Assembly (NCBI GenBank): GCA_037178855.1
Contig: JASJZC010000004.1
Coordinates: 6,634,001-6,698,000 of the forward strand
Direction of reading: 5' to 3'
Origin: Oscheius sp. JU75
Lineage: Eukaryota; Nematoda; Chromadorea; Rhabditida; Rhabditidae
DNA: 64,000 nucleotides
In this document: piece by piece, positions 23,501 to 35,800 of the stretch
Layout: every line of letters begins with the position of its first letter
Position numbering within the stretch: position 1 is the stretch's first letter
Position numbers and translations under genes: made by a program
Notes under the pieces: generated by a model
Seen by the model: the letters and a program-made list of their open reading frames with translations, nothing else
The model's database searches: none
Told to the model about the DNA's origin: nothing

Positions 23501-26500
23501 TATGAAAACGTAGGGAGAAGTCATAATCTGCTGGCTCTTAGCAATGTGAGCAGTCATCTGGGAGGTCAACTCATCGGAGATCAATATTCCTTTCTGAAAG
23601 CAAACCTCCATTAGACTTTTAATTAAAACTTACTGATCTAACTTCAAAAGTCGCCTGACTCCATTGAGCTCTCATGCTGTTGATGGTAGCCTCCAGCAGC
23701 ATTTCCTTTTCCGCCTGTGCACTGATTTCTTCAAGCTTTTGGACTTTGTCAGTGATGTTTCTCTCCAAAAGATCCTTTACTACGGGATTTTCTCTCAGAT
23801 CCGGTCCTTCTTCCTCAAAAATCTGAAAAATAATAATTTTAGGCCAACTGGAGACCAACCTCTTGCCAATGTCGGTCCTTCATTCCTTGATTATGTGCAG
23901 TGCTTATAACCGGCAATATCTTTTGCACTTGTTGGAGAGCTTCAGCGATTTTTGACAAGACAGGCTCAGCCATAGTATGATGCTGCTCTTCGAGGCTCTT
24001 GACATCTGCTTCGAGCTTTGTGAACCGCTCATTCAAGTTCTCTGTGATCTTCAGAACCTCGTCCAAACTGATATCCATAACATGTGATTGGAGAAGAGAG
24101 CCTTCATGATTAATTGACCTGAATACTGCATTTTGAGAGCAGCCATATAAAATGTATAATGGGCGGTGGCACCGGAGATCTTTTCTTGCCGCGTCGATGT
24201 TACGGGAGCACCACACCATGGGGGTCGATATAGTACGGGACAGACGTGCCGGGGCTTCACCGAACCAGAAGAACCACAAACACATACAAGTATTGTACTT
24301 CCGCTAATTCAGCGAAGAACTCCGCTAGGTGCAACATGGCAGGTACGTCCATTGCAAATTCAGGAAGGCCGAGAAGCACACGCTGCCCTTCGAGTTCCTA
24401 ATCCAAACAGATTACTTCAAAACAGAAATTAGTGCCTGTTCATTGATGTGCAAGATTCTACATCTGACCGTCAGCTGTGACAGCCTCACAGCTATCCTTT
24501 GAACCTCGACAGGATTCATCAATCCTCTGTACTTCCTCAAGGTCTGATTGAGTTCTCGCTCGATCGACTCGGCTTCGAAATAGTTTGTAGAAGTTTTGTC
24601 AGCCACCTTCCGAGTTACATACTCCTTTTCCAGGTCAATTTTCTTCCAGACACATTCAGTCAATATGGTCAATTTCGTAGGAAGGCGGCTAAGCTCGTAG
24701 TAGTCACGAACGTCGACATCTATAGAAGCAATATAATAGTTTAAACGGATTCAAAAATAACCTGGTAGTATGAACTGTTCCCAGGCAGTAGAGTACACAA
24801 GATGGGCTTGGTCAACTCGTTCCTTCAGTTGCTCCTTCACTGCTTGGAGATCTCCTATACTTTGTAGTTGTTCCATTATGTTAGCATCACATATGCGCTT
24901 GGCAAATGTGGCAAAGATTTGATGGCTTCTGAAACAGAAAAGTTGTACCTCTTTACGTCAGAAACTTACTCCTTGTTATTTGCAGCTTGCCAATCCAAAA
25001 TAAGGCTTTCACTTTTCTTTTTGAGAGAACTCATTCTGGCTAGAAGTTTCTTTTTCAAAGTGCTCAGATCGTAGCAAATTGGAGGACATCTTGCAACAGA
25101 TTGTAGAGCCAGCAGCTTCTCGTGGAGCTCGTTCAGCTTTACGTAGAGCTAAAAATATTATTTTCGAGTAAATTGGTCTGTGTTACCTGCTTCCAATTCT
25201 CTAGGTTTTTCACAGTCATTACGAACTCCCTAACTTCTATCTCTAATTTTTCCATATCGTCGTATGAGCTCGGGAGATCTGCGGGTAGTGTTGATGTCAG
25301 GATTTCATTTTCTTTTAAAAACCATCCGGATATGTTCAACTCTTTTGCGGGGAAATGGCGTGGATAGAGAAGATGATCAACAGAAGGTACTGGATAAAAA
25401 AGTTTAAAAGATATACAAGAACCTTACCCGTAGCCAGTTGTTTCAATAAGCTGACGGTATCCCATAAGCTGAAGGTCGGACCATTTTCAGTCACAACAAT
25501 TTTTATCACACATTTGTCGCCCTAAATTTCTTTTGTTCCTATCAACAAGCTAGCAAACCTGCTCAAAAATTCTTCTAATCTGATCGAAGTTCCAAAGTAA
25601 AACGTCATAGAGAAGTCGACACATGGTGGCCGAGACCATTTCGAAGTCCTGTCTAATAACTACTCCTTGGATTTAAAAAAAGAGAAATCAACCTGCAGGA
25701 TCCGTCGACTACACGAGGAATCCATGAGTCACCTTCGTCCAGCATGATGCGACCAACAGCCATCGGCCATCTCAAAAAAAAAAACATCTATAGTGACAGA
25801 AGGAAATTACTTGAATTTGATTCTCTGCTTTGCATGTTTCATAAATTCTTCCATCTCCCTCTGAAAGTCTTCTACAGTCTGCTCTTTTTGAAAGAAAGTC
25901 TCGGCATCGAAGACTGCATAAGAACGATGGTTTAGGTGGAAATCCTGGACTATTCGAGTAGAAATTCGTAGTCTTTCGGCCAGGATTGTTGTGTTTCTCT
26001 CGAGGATCCCTTTCCAAGGAGGAGTAGCATCGTACTGGGGACTATAAATCTGTTCAATTATTCATCAATTTATCTTACTATTGGTCTACTTTCCCAGAGA
26101 AATAGTCTTGGATTGATACCTTTGTCCACTCTTTCCACAGACTTTCGACTTCGGAGTGAAAGTGATTAAAAGTTTCACGAGGACAGTCAACACGTGAGGA
26201 GACATCTAAAACATTTAAATAGCTAGAAATGAATGAGAGGTACTGTAGATTTGTCCTTTCCAAGCAGGATAAGCGGGTAGGCATTCATTTGGGACGTCAA
26301 TGTCCGAGACTGTCTGGACAGAGAATTTTTTTCTCCTTTCAGTTTGCGGCGAAAGTTCACGTCTAGGCTTTTTGAAAGCTTGCCCTAAGACACCTTCACA
26401 CACTTTAATTTTCAAACTTTTTCCCTTCCGGTCCATCCATTTGCCCTGTCTGCCATGATTCACTAAATTTATCTTGACGTTTAAGATGATCAACTCACTG

Positions 26501-26598
26501 TTTTTCTCGGTCACATAAGGATAACATCGAATAAGGTCTCGAACAGAAATAGTAGCTGCTTTGGGATGAAAATGATGTCCAAACCCGTCGCTGTACAT
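14595..26598 (-). CDS. Divergent axonemal-type dynein heavy chain with degenerate ATPase modules
   Basis: More than 40 short exons give an estimated 3,200-3,400 residues, shorter than the usual 4,000-4,600. Order on the minus strand: N-terminal tail (26598 to about 24400), linker ending in LVFPRLHLFDDSRLLHLLSI (about 23000), AAA1 (about 22150-21600), AAA2 (21400-20950), AAA3 (20650-20000), AAA4 (19880-19300), stalk coiled coils with the microtubule-binding domain (about 18900-17700; RICMEAVCILLG, DYWPKGLKMLSD, PEFDPEHIKQCSLAAEGLC), AAA5 (17200-16400), AAA6 (16000-15540) and a C-terminal domain with YGLTPNSEVPHF. The stalk sequence is of axonemal inner-arm type. Only AAA2 keeps a P-loop (GDSLSGKS, 21250-21273). 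AAA1, AAA3 and AAA4 have lost Walker A, and AAA1 also Walker B and NPGYAGR. The start ATG follows an in-frame TAA. The reading frame is intact throughout, so this does not look like a pseudogene. A role in binding microtubules without stepping is an inference. Confidence 0.85.
23358..23376 (-). repeat. Motif 1 of the dispersed element inside a dynein intron
   Basis: CATTGAGATGATACGGGCG (minus strand) lies in a 120-bp intron (about 23311-23430), with ACTTTGCA, a piece of motif 2, just before it. The 19-mer differs at one base from the copy at 42216-42234. Confidence 0.4.
24224..24240 (+). repeat. Motif 1 of the dispersed element in a dynein intron
   Basis: GTCGATATAGTACGGGA is a variant of the motif CGAGAYRRTACGG. 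It lies in one of the longer introns of the dynein gene (about 24115-24350). Confidence 0.35.
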
Positions 26599-26889
26599 TT
26601 AAGAAGCCGAATGCAACCGACCGAGTAAATTTCTTGGGGACCAACGTAAACCGGAAAACGTGTCATTCGTGCAAGCCCATAATTGAAAAAGAAGAATACT
26701 TAATACTTTATATAAAATCTGCTCAGAAAAAATGAGCATTTCAATATGAAAAACAACCGTAATCTGTTAATAGCTATGTGTAACAACAGGGAAGCTGGGA
26801 TTGATAGAGACTTGAGCTTGAACCGAGTATAAACTGAGAAAATTGGACCCGTGAGAATGTGAGTTCCTAATTGAATGTACAAATACACA

Positions 26890-29800
26890 TCAACTTCTTC
26901 TATGAACGAATTTCCACTGGTGAACAGTGGGGAAACGGACGTTGGCCGGATTGGAGAATATGAGATCGTAGCCGGCGATCGAGCCCTTGTTTCGGAGGTC
27001 GGATTGTTCGGTTTCACTCCACTGCCGACTCGTTTCTTCTCCTCTCTCAAGTCGGCGCTTTTCTGCCCTCCAAATTGAAGCAAGTTCCCGCCGTTTGAGC
27101 TCTTCGGTAAGAGAATGCAGGGTGCGAGGCTGAAAAATGAATTTACAATTTGAAGGAAAAGATATAAGAGCGTAGGAAGCCAAAAAAGCAAAACGCACCG
27201 TTTCTCCAAAGTGAACCACAATCTTAGCTTTCCCATTCCTGATCTCGATACGTTCTTTCGAGGCCACAACTGTGAAATGTGCTCTGGATTCCGAGGTGAT
27301 GGTCAGGATAGGTGATTTGCGGATGAAGTGACGTTCACTTCCAGCGGACCATTGTCGGAACGGGAGCTCAACTGCCGAGGAGAACAAGGACGATAGAAGG
27401 CTCTGGTCGTCAGCACTGAGCACAGGGAGCGGGTGAACGATGGTCTGAAAAAGAGTTTTGAACTAAAAATGATTGCTTGTCTACCGTATTCACTCCTGGA
27501 GCAAGAATGAACAAGCCAGAGAAGCCGAACTCGTCCGAGTAGAACTCCACAGGCTCCTCTGGCTTGATGAGGCTTTGAGAGGTCTCAAGAAGACTTGAGG
27601 GCAAAACAGAAACTGGAGAAGAGAATAGACGAAGTTTGGAAGGAAGAGATCCCAATGATGAGGTGGTCAAGAGTGAGGTTCCCGTAGCTGGAAGATGAAC
27701 AGACGGGAGTATTCTTGGTGATAGTCCGGCGAGGGAGAACCACGAGGAAACATCTGAAAATTTGTTTCGCTTATAGGAGAAAGTCTGCTTACCCAAAGCA
27801 ATGTCAGTAGATTCTTCCGTTGTCAAGGAGAACAGATCCAAAGAGCTTGGAAGAGCAGAGACAGAGAAACTGTTGACTTCCTTCGCTCCAAATGACATGA
27901 ACCGTCCGGACAAATGGTCATAGGGCCGATTATCAATGATAGAAATGGAAAAGCCGGATAGATCCAACCCTCGGTATCCGAATGGAGTCCAGAAGGCCGG
28001 GTCAGAGTCGTAGACTATGCCTCCGAGAGGATTTCTCTTGATCTCTTTGACCACTCCATTGTCTCCCAAAATGAACCGCAGGGACCCGTCCTCCTCGGAC
28101 ATCATGCTGAAGCGGAATCCGTTGGTGGTCATGGCAAAAGGACGACCATCGTTGTCAGGGAAAAAAGTGGAAATCTTTCCATCTGAGGAGACGACATGCG
28201 ATACAAAGTTAGGATAGGTGGTGTAAGCGTAGAAAAAGATCTTTTCGTCCTGAACAGTTCCGTCAATTCTGTTTGTTAATAACTTACAAAGTTAGACTTT
28301 AGAGTTGCGATTCTTCCCAAGTGGTCGTAAGTCAGCTTGACAACATTTCCACCATCTCTGGCAGATAGGAGTCTTCCTTGACAGTTGTAGTCAAATGAAA
28401 CTTGTCCTAAAAATCGATGTTTTGAAAATAAAAGAGATTTACCAACCTCTCTTGATAATGAATCCATTTCCATCGTGAGAATAGTCCACACTGCCTACTC
28501 TCTTGACCACTCCTCCAGTGTGATACTCGATAACAGAATCACCCATCGCGGTCGCTCTCCCGTCATTGTTGTAAGTGATCACGTATCTCTTGTCTCCAGA
28601 ACTGGAAGTGACAGTCCTTCCTAGTGCATCGCGACTTGTTCCTTCTAGCCAGGATCCAGAGGGCGTCTTCCATTCCACGGATATGATTCTTTCAAAAGGA
28701 TCCCTTCTGATCTCACAGCTAAGACGACTATCTCCCATGTGCACTTTGACGGCTCTAGGCTTTCTGTACTCGTCTAGAGTGGTTTCATGGAAAGTCTGAA
28801 GCTTTTTGATTCGAAAACAGCAGGGGTTTTTACCTTGTGACCCTGAATTCTGACAACAGCTCCTTCCGACAGAATCTGGTAGCCTGAGATCTCATTGATC
28901 AGTCCGGATCTTTCGTCGTAAGACAGTTGGACGGGTTCGACTGCAGTCGCTCCCAAGATGCTTTGAATGACTGTAGGACGAAGAAAGTCGTCATACTCAA
29001 CGGCAAGCGAAGAGTCAGTCCATCTGAAAAAAATAATTGTAGAGAAAAGTTTTTCCCAACTCACTTGTTCTGCGAGTAATGCGACAGAGACAGTGAGACG
29101 GGTAGATGTCCTTGGTAGGTAAAGTTCTGGACTAGGAATGGAGATCTGATGGTCGAGGGCCGACGAACATCTTTGTACTCGAAAGTGGTGGAAGAAGAAT
29201 CGCAGATTGTCTGAAAATGCTATGTTTAGACATGACGGTAGAAAGTTATTTTGATTAAAAACGCGTACACACGAATACGCGTCGTTCAGTTCTCTCAGTT
29301 CGACTACTCTCCCGACGACGGGCCGAGATAGTACGGAACTTTTATGCAGCCCTCAGTTTTGTTTGTTCTACGTTATTGTTCCCTATCTTACCTCTGCTAG
29401 TAGTCCATGCTCATCGAAAATGCTGACTTCTTGATGAGATTCGTCAGCCGTCGTCCATTCGACCACTTTACCATCACCGTTCTTAGTCAGTCGGAAAGGT
29501 TTCTTCGTGAATGGAAACTTTCTAGTCAGAACACTGTCTCCATCAATCTGACTACCAGAGAAGGAGTGTACATCCCCAAGAGGGGATGTGACTTCCTTCA
29601 AACGACCCTTTACATCGTACTTGAGCGAGTACTTGATGGTTCCGGGGAGGATGACCGAGGAGGGAGTACGTTGATCCTTTTGGTAGGTGTAGGAGTGGGA
29701 AAAAGCTCCGACCCTCTCAATCAGTCGGTTCTGACGATCATAGGAAGCTTGGACTGTGATGTTTCCCCATTTCAGCGAGTTCCTTCTTCCAAGTGAGTCG

Positions 29801-32800
29801 AACACGATTGTGAGATTGGCAACAGAGAATTCGCCATCCGATCCCTTCTGCTCTACAGATTTCAGCTCTCCCGAATCGGAGTAGGTGAACAGCAAAAGTT
29901 CTTCCTCATTGTGCCGGGCTCTGATGACGTCCTTGCCAGTGGTTCGGTCGAAAGCAGTCGTGTAGGCTCCGACTCCATTGATCTGAAAAAGTAGCTTGAT
30001 ACAGTATAGGAAAGTAAATTAGATTTCTCAGAGAAACATGTTATATCAGTTAGGAGCACTCAGTTAAATGGGGATAGTTATGGTTCACTCTACCATACCA
30101 TGGGTCTATTTCCTATTTCGGATGGATAGCTTCCGGCAAACTGAAAGAGAGCTTGCATAAAAGTATAGATCATGTCTAAACGTGACATATAACGTTTGTC
30201 TACCACGTTATTTTTGTCTTGTTTTAAACCAACCTCTGCCACAAGACGATCAGATCCCCTCTTGATGAACGGCCTCCAGTCGAAGCGGTAGGTCAGTTCT
30301 CTTCTAGACGGCTGCTGAAATATTTTTGTTGTTGAAACAAACAAGAACTTCCTACCTCCAAAGCTTCAATAGTCGACTTGACCTTCAAAATGGTCGGCAC
30401 TCCACTGACTGGATGGATGTGTTGGTCAAGAAGTGAAGAGGTACCATCGTAGAAAAGTAGTTGGGCCTCGTCCATGGACAAGAGTCTTTGTCGACCAAGA
30501 TCCTCATAGCTAGCCTCTCCATACTTTCTCGCGTAGATAGAATGAACTTTTCCGTTTCTTTCCACTTCGGTCACAGCTCTGCCACCAATAACTTGTTCTT
30601 TTCTAAGCTTGAACTCTTCTCCATCACGGATTGCAGCCTCCGCTCGACCCATTAGGTCATATCTGTAGCCAACAGTTCTGTTTCCAGAGACACTGGTCAA
30701 CAATCCTCCAGCCGAGTAGCCTAGCTTGACTGTCTCGTGCCCATCGGGTCTGACACTGTCAACTGTTCCGTCATAAAGACTCATTAAGAGTTGGCTTCGT
30801 CGTCCATTTGGAGCCTCGATAGTCGTGTGAGTTTCATTCGTTCTGATGATTCTGAAGAGAAGATCCCCAGCTCCGTGAATCGAGGACAGTTTTCCAAGAC
30901 TTGTATCCACGGTGTAGGTGAAGTTGTAAAGAACCTTGCCGGTGGTCAGAGACTGTGTCCAGGAGTGAAGTCCGTGTCTGTTGAAGGCGTAAATCTCATT
31001 CTTCTGGGGATCTACAACAGTGTATTGCCTCGTCGATTGATCAAATTTGGCAGCAGGACGGACAATCTTCTTGATCTTAGCGTTTCCAGAATCAGCGATA
31101 AGAATGTTTCCATGAGCATCGATCGCCACAGCCGATGGAGAGTTTAGACGAGCGTTTGAAGCAGACGGATTGGGCGTGGAGTCGTCACAGTCACAGGAGG
31201 GAACGTCACAGCTACAGACAGAGGCCTTCCCGACGAAGGACTCAATCTGACCTGAGAGCGGAGAGTATCGACGAATCTGGTTGACAAGTTTTCCGTCGCT
31301 TTCAACGATGTATAGTGAACCGTCATTGGCAGACACGATATCCTTAGCGGAATGAATGTTTAGCTGAGTTCCATTAGTGCAGGTTGGAAGACTTCCCAGT
31401 AGGATACGTGTGGTTCTCTGCTGAGGACTGATCTCGTAGACGACGTTAGAGTCCAGAATGTAGAGTGTTCCAGTAGTCTTGTGAATCGTCAAAGCAGTAG
31501 GCCATTCCAGTTGAACGTCGTCGAGCGTAGCTGCGGGAAAGTTGCATCTCGGAGGACCATCAGAGCTAGGCTGGCCACTCAGAGATCGAATAAAGCCAGC
31601 AGAGTCGACCATTCTCACTCTTCGACCATCAGCTAGATAGAGATTTCCATCAGCGTCGAAGGTGATTCCCTTGGGCATGTAGAGTTGAGCCTGAGTGGCT
31701 GGTCCGCCATCTCCACAGGACGAAGAATGACTAGTACAGGCGGTACCATCTCCAACCAAAACCTCGTAGTTCTTAGTGACATCGAGCGGGTCAAAGGACA
31801 GGACCTTCCAGACAACTTTTCTCAGAGCCATTGAGACGTAAAGAGAACCGTCCATCGGATTGACCGCCAGGAAATACGAGTGGCTCGTGTCAGCCATTGA
31901 AAACTGCAGAATCGTCTTGATTTTTCCACTCGTGTCGATCCTCCTAATCAGCTCGTTGTCGCCAACAAAGACACTTCCGTCAGTTCCGTAGGCCAGAGTC
32001 GTGGGTCTCATCAAGGGCAGTTCTTTGGCCTTACCCTCGCAGTTGGAGCAGTCAATATCTCGCTTGGTTCCGTTTCCGGCAATGACCTCGATTGTAGGGG
32101 TAGAGGCTGACAAGAAACGACGACCTCCATCTCCGAGCTCGAGGACGTCTGAAACATTATGTTATGTAGGTAAGCCTTGAAATTTTAAGTGACACCACCC
32201 GGCGCCCCTGTATTGTCTCGACACTACGAAATGGGTACCGCCCGAGAGTAAAAGCAAGCGGCCGACCCGAATGCTCTGCAAAGTTGCAGCTTTTGATCTT
32301 TACTTTTCAAGAAATTCCATGAAGGACTCACTGTTAACAACATCCAGATGATGATGAATGTTCAGAGACCATGCTCCACCTTCCAGGGTTCTCGAACTGG
32401 CTCCTTCAGTCAGTACGCTTCTGTCAATCCAGGCAATCTCGCTATCTCGGTTGCAGTTCTTGTACTCGTAACCGATTCTGACTGGAACAAATCACGTTCA
32501 CTCAAGGAGCTTATGAAAACTCACAGTTGACCTTCACAAGACCATGCTCGCTCTGCTGGAAGACATTATGTTTGTCCCATGACCAGACGTGAGTCAAATT
32601 TGGACGTGGGTAGAGCTTTTCGATCTGTCTTCTTCCAGAAAATTCCACCTGGACATGGATTTGGCGCAAGTTCTCGTCAACTTGGTCGTCTAGAAGTCCT
32701 AGAACAATCCAAGACTGGGAGCCGCGGACACGAGAAGAGTCGTAGACCAAATGAACAGATGAACCAGGGATTGGGAACCTGAACTATTTGTTTTGAGACT

Positions 32801-35800
32801 TAGAATAGTTTACCTCTCGACAGCACTTCTTGTGTCAATGGCCAGACCATTAGACTCTACGGAATCCGTTCCAAATTGCCATGAAGGTAGGACAGTGGGG
32901 ATTGGAACTTTTCTTGTAGACAGAGAACATTGTATCCTGGATGAGGGAGATAGTCGGGGCCTCTGAAAAGTCTTGTATACCACGCGTTGATTGCTTAGTC
33001 AAAATTATATCAGCTTGTGTCCCTTGCTCTGAGCCAACTCGTCTGTCCCTAACAAGATCATCCCCAAACCTCCTGTATCATTATAGCTACCGCTCTTGGA
33101 TAATCCCCTTCGTTTCTTGTAGCCCACAAATTAGAGACACCACCGAATAGGCGGCAATTACAATCCGTCCCCGGTACAGGTCTCTTTCTGTAGGCCGTCA
33201 ATTAGCAGCTGTCTGTTGGACAGACAAAAAGAACAGAGTACAATGGCGGTAAATACAGGTGGTCGGACATCAAAAGTAGGCTGCCGAACCGAATCAAGGA
33301 GAAAGACAAACCTTCTCGGAGTACATTCTCACGTCGCCGATGTCGACAATGGAGTTGGGTGCGATGTAGCGGGATATTGTAGACTTCTGAACCGTTTCTC
33401 TTAAATTTTATTATCAGATAACTCACTGTGAAAGGGTTTCTTTGGAAGCGAAGCTGGATATTATCTCCTCCATTGACTACAAAGTCGAACTCTCCATCCA
33501 GGCGGGTCAGGGTGAATCCCCACAGCGGCATATGGCTGTCCGAGACTCGAACTCCAACCAGGGGAAGAGAATTGGTTCCACTGACACCGCCATCCCAAGT
33601 CACTCGACCACGAACCAGACTGACCAGGCTGTCGTTAAATTTTGACGTGTCCGCATACTTCTGGATCTCGTTCTGGTAGACGAAGGCGATTCTCTGGAAA
33701 TAGCAGAATGGAAAATAGTTTTGAAAATATGGAAGTGCCAGTAATCATTCTAGATGAGGCATCTGTGTAAACAAATTTAGCGCCCACCCTGCAAATCCAT
33801 ACCTTTGTCGCGCTGCTATAAGCACTGATGTCCGAGTGGTTAAGGAGTTTGACTCGAAATCAAATGGGCTCTGCCCGCACAGGTTCGAATCCTGTTCAGT
33901 GCGAAGTTTTTTGCTTTTTTCGGGTTTTATTTTTTCACCAACCTGAGAGAATGGAGCATTTCTAGAAGAGGGTAAGCGTAGGAGCACTTCCGAGGGACTT
34001 GGGGCAAAAACGCATGAGCCTCTGTCAGCACAGTGGGTAGAGGCGCAGCATTCTGGATCGTCACAGTCTGTCAAACCATCTGAAATATTCAATTTTGCTT
34101 GTTTAATCTTCGACTTGCCATTGTCATTGTCCAGCCCGTCATTGCAATCCAGCTCCAGTGGTATTGAACAGTCGTCTCCAGCCCTGTCTGGCTTGCAAGA
34201 GCAGTACCAGTTCGAAGAGGGCAAAACTTGACATTCTCCATGTCCAGAACAATCATTCGGACAGCCAGACGAGAAACAGTTGTCTCCATTCCAGCCTTTG
34301 TGACAGGTACATGTTCCATTCGGATTGCATGAACCGTGCTCCGCGCACCCAACTGAGCACTGGAGCTGATCGCAATTGGTTCCAGTCCATCCAGGATAAC
34401 AGGAACATTTTCCAGATTCGCAGATACCGTTGGCACAGTCTGAGCAAACATCTAAACCGGCATTCTATAATTATTCTAAAGTGTAATCTACCAATGTCGC
34501 ACACAGAACCTCTCCAGCCAGAGTTACAGCTACAGCGTCCGTTTTGCACAACTCCATTCACACAGGGTACAGTAATTTCTACTGTGGGAGCTGGCTGAAC
34601 ATCAGCTGACTGTGGTACTGAAGATTGAGTAGTAGTTGGACGAGGAAGAGGTTCAGGGGGAGATGTGGGTTGTTGTCGGGGGAGTAGGGCAGAGATTGGC
34701 TGAAAACATGTGTGTCTTCCAAAATTGAGGCTAGAACTCACAGTCTCACACTCAATTCCCATCCAGCCGTCTGTACAGTAGCATCTTCCATCAGAACAGA
34801 CACCATGATCGTTGCAACGAGGGTGAGGACAGTCTCTCTGAAATTTCCGAATTTCAAAATCTCTTAGCAAACCCTACAATTTGACAGCCAGTTCCTTTCC
34901 ATCCTCTCTGGCACTGACATGAGCCTTCGGAAGTACAACGTCCGTGTCCAGAACAATCGGGAATTTCGCACCAATTGGATCTCAGGTCGCATTCTTTGCC
35001 CTTGAAGCCGGCTCGACAGACACAGGCACCGCCAGAGAAAACTCCGTTGCCACTGCAGACTACGGGACAGACAGCTGAACAATCCAAATTATTTGAAAAT
35101 TAAAAAAAACTTACGATCTTCACAAGCGTCTCCAGTGTATCCAGACGTACACCGACATTTTCCGGCTACGCACTCTCCGTGTCCATTGCAATCCTGATCA
35201 CATCTTGCTTCCAAGGGATTTTCTGACTGTTTTTGGGTTTCCACTGGAGTGATTAGAAGAGAGATCGGTTCCGGCTGAAATTAGTATTTTATGGGGAAAG
35301 AAAATCAGACAAACCCTGTTGCGATCATTGATAAGCATTAGGTACCATCTCCCATCCAGAAGAAATTCTTCAGCCACGGCTGAGCGAGGCTCAACGATCT
35401 CCAAAGCCTGTCTTTTTCTTCTCGGATGATGTTCCACCGTATGCGTCGGGATAGTCGTACTCCCCTTCAAGGGCTTGTAAAAGTCATGAACGTAGAGACT
35501 CGGTGGGACTGATTGTCTTCCCAGTAGCACAATTTGTGAACCTGCTCCGAGAGTAAAGTTGAATTTCATCCGCCCCGGCCTCGATATTACCAGCTCCCTG
35601 CAAAACGTTTGTCTCTCGACGATGCGTGACCATTCTTTTCAAGCCCAAACAGAGCATATTAATAGGCTGGCAGGCGAGCACAAAAGGAACTCACGTGACA
35701 GCCATTTGGTTCGGGACCAGGTCGGCTTCGACTCGTTGACCGGCATAGATAACTGTTGGAAGCGGTCGCAAAGAAGCCTCATCGAGAATTTTCTTGTCCG

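Noticed and set aside
14595..26598. Dynein gene as a pseudogene
   Set aside because: All exons followed by eye stay open with matching phases and proper splice sites; decay is confined to the nucleotide sites.
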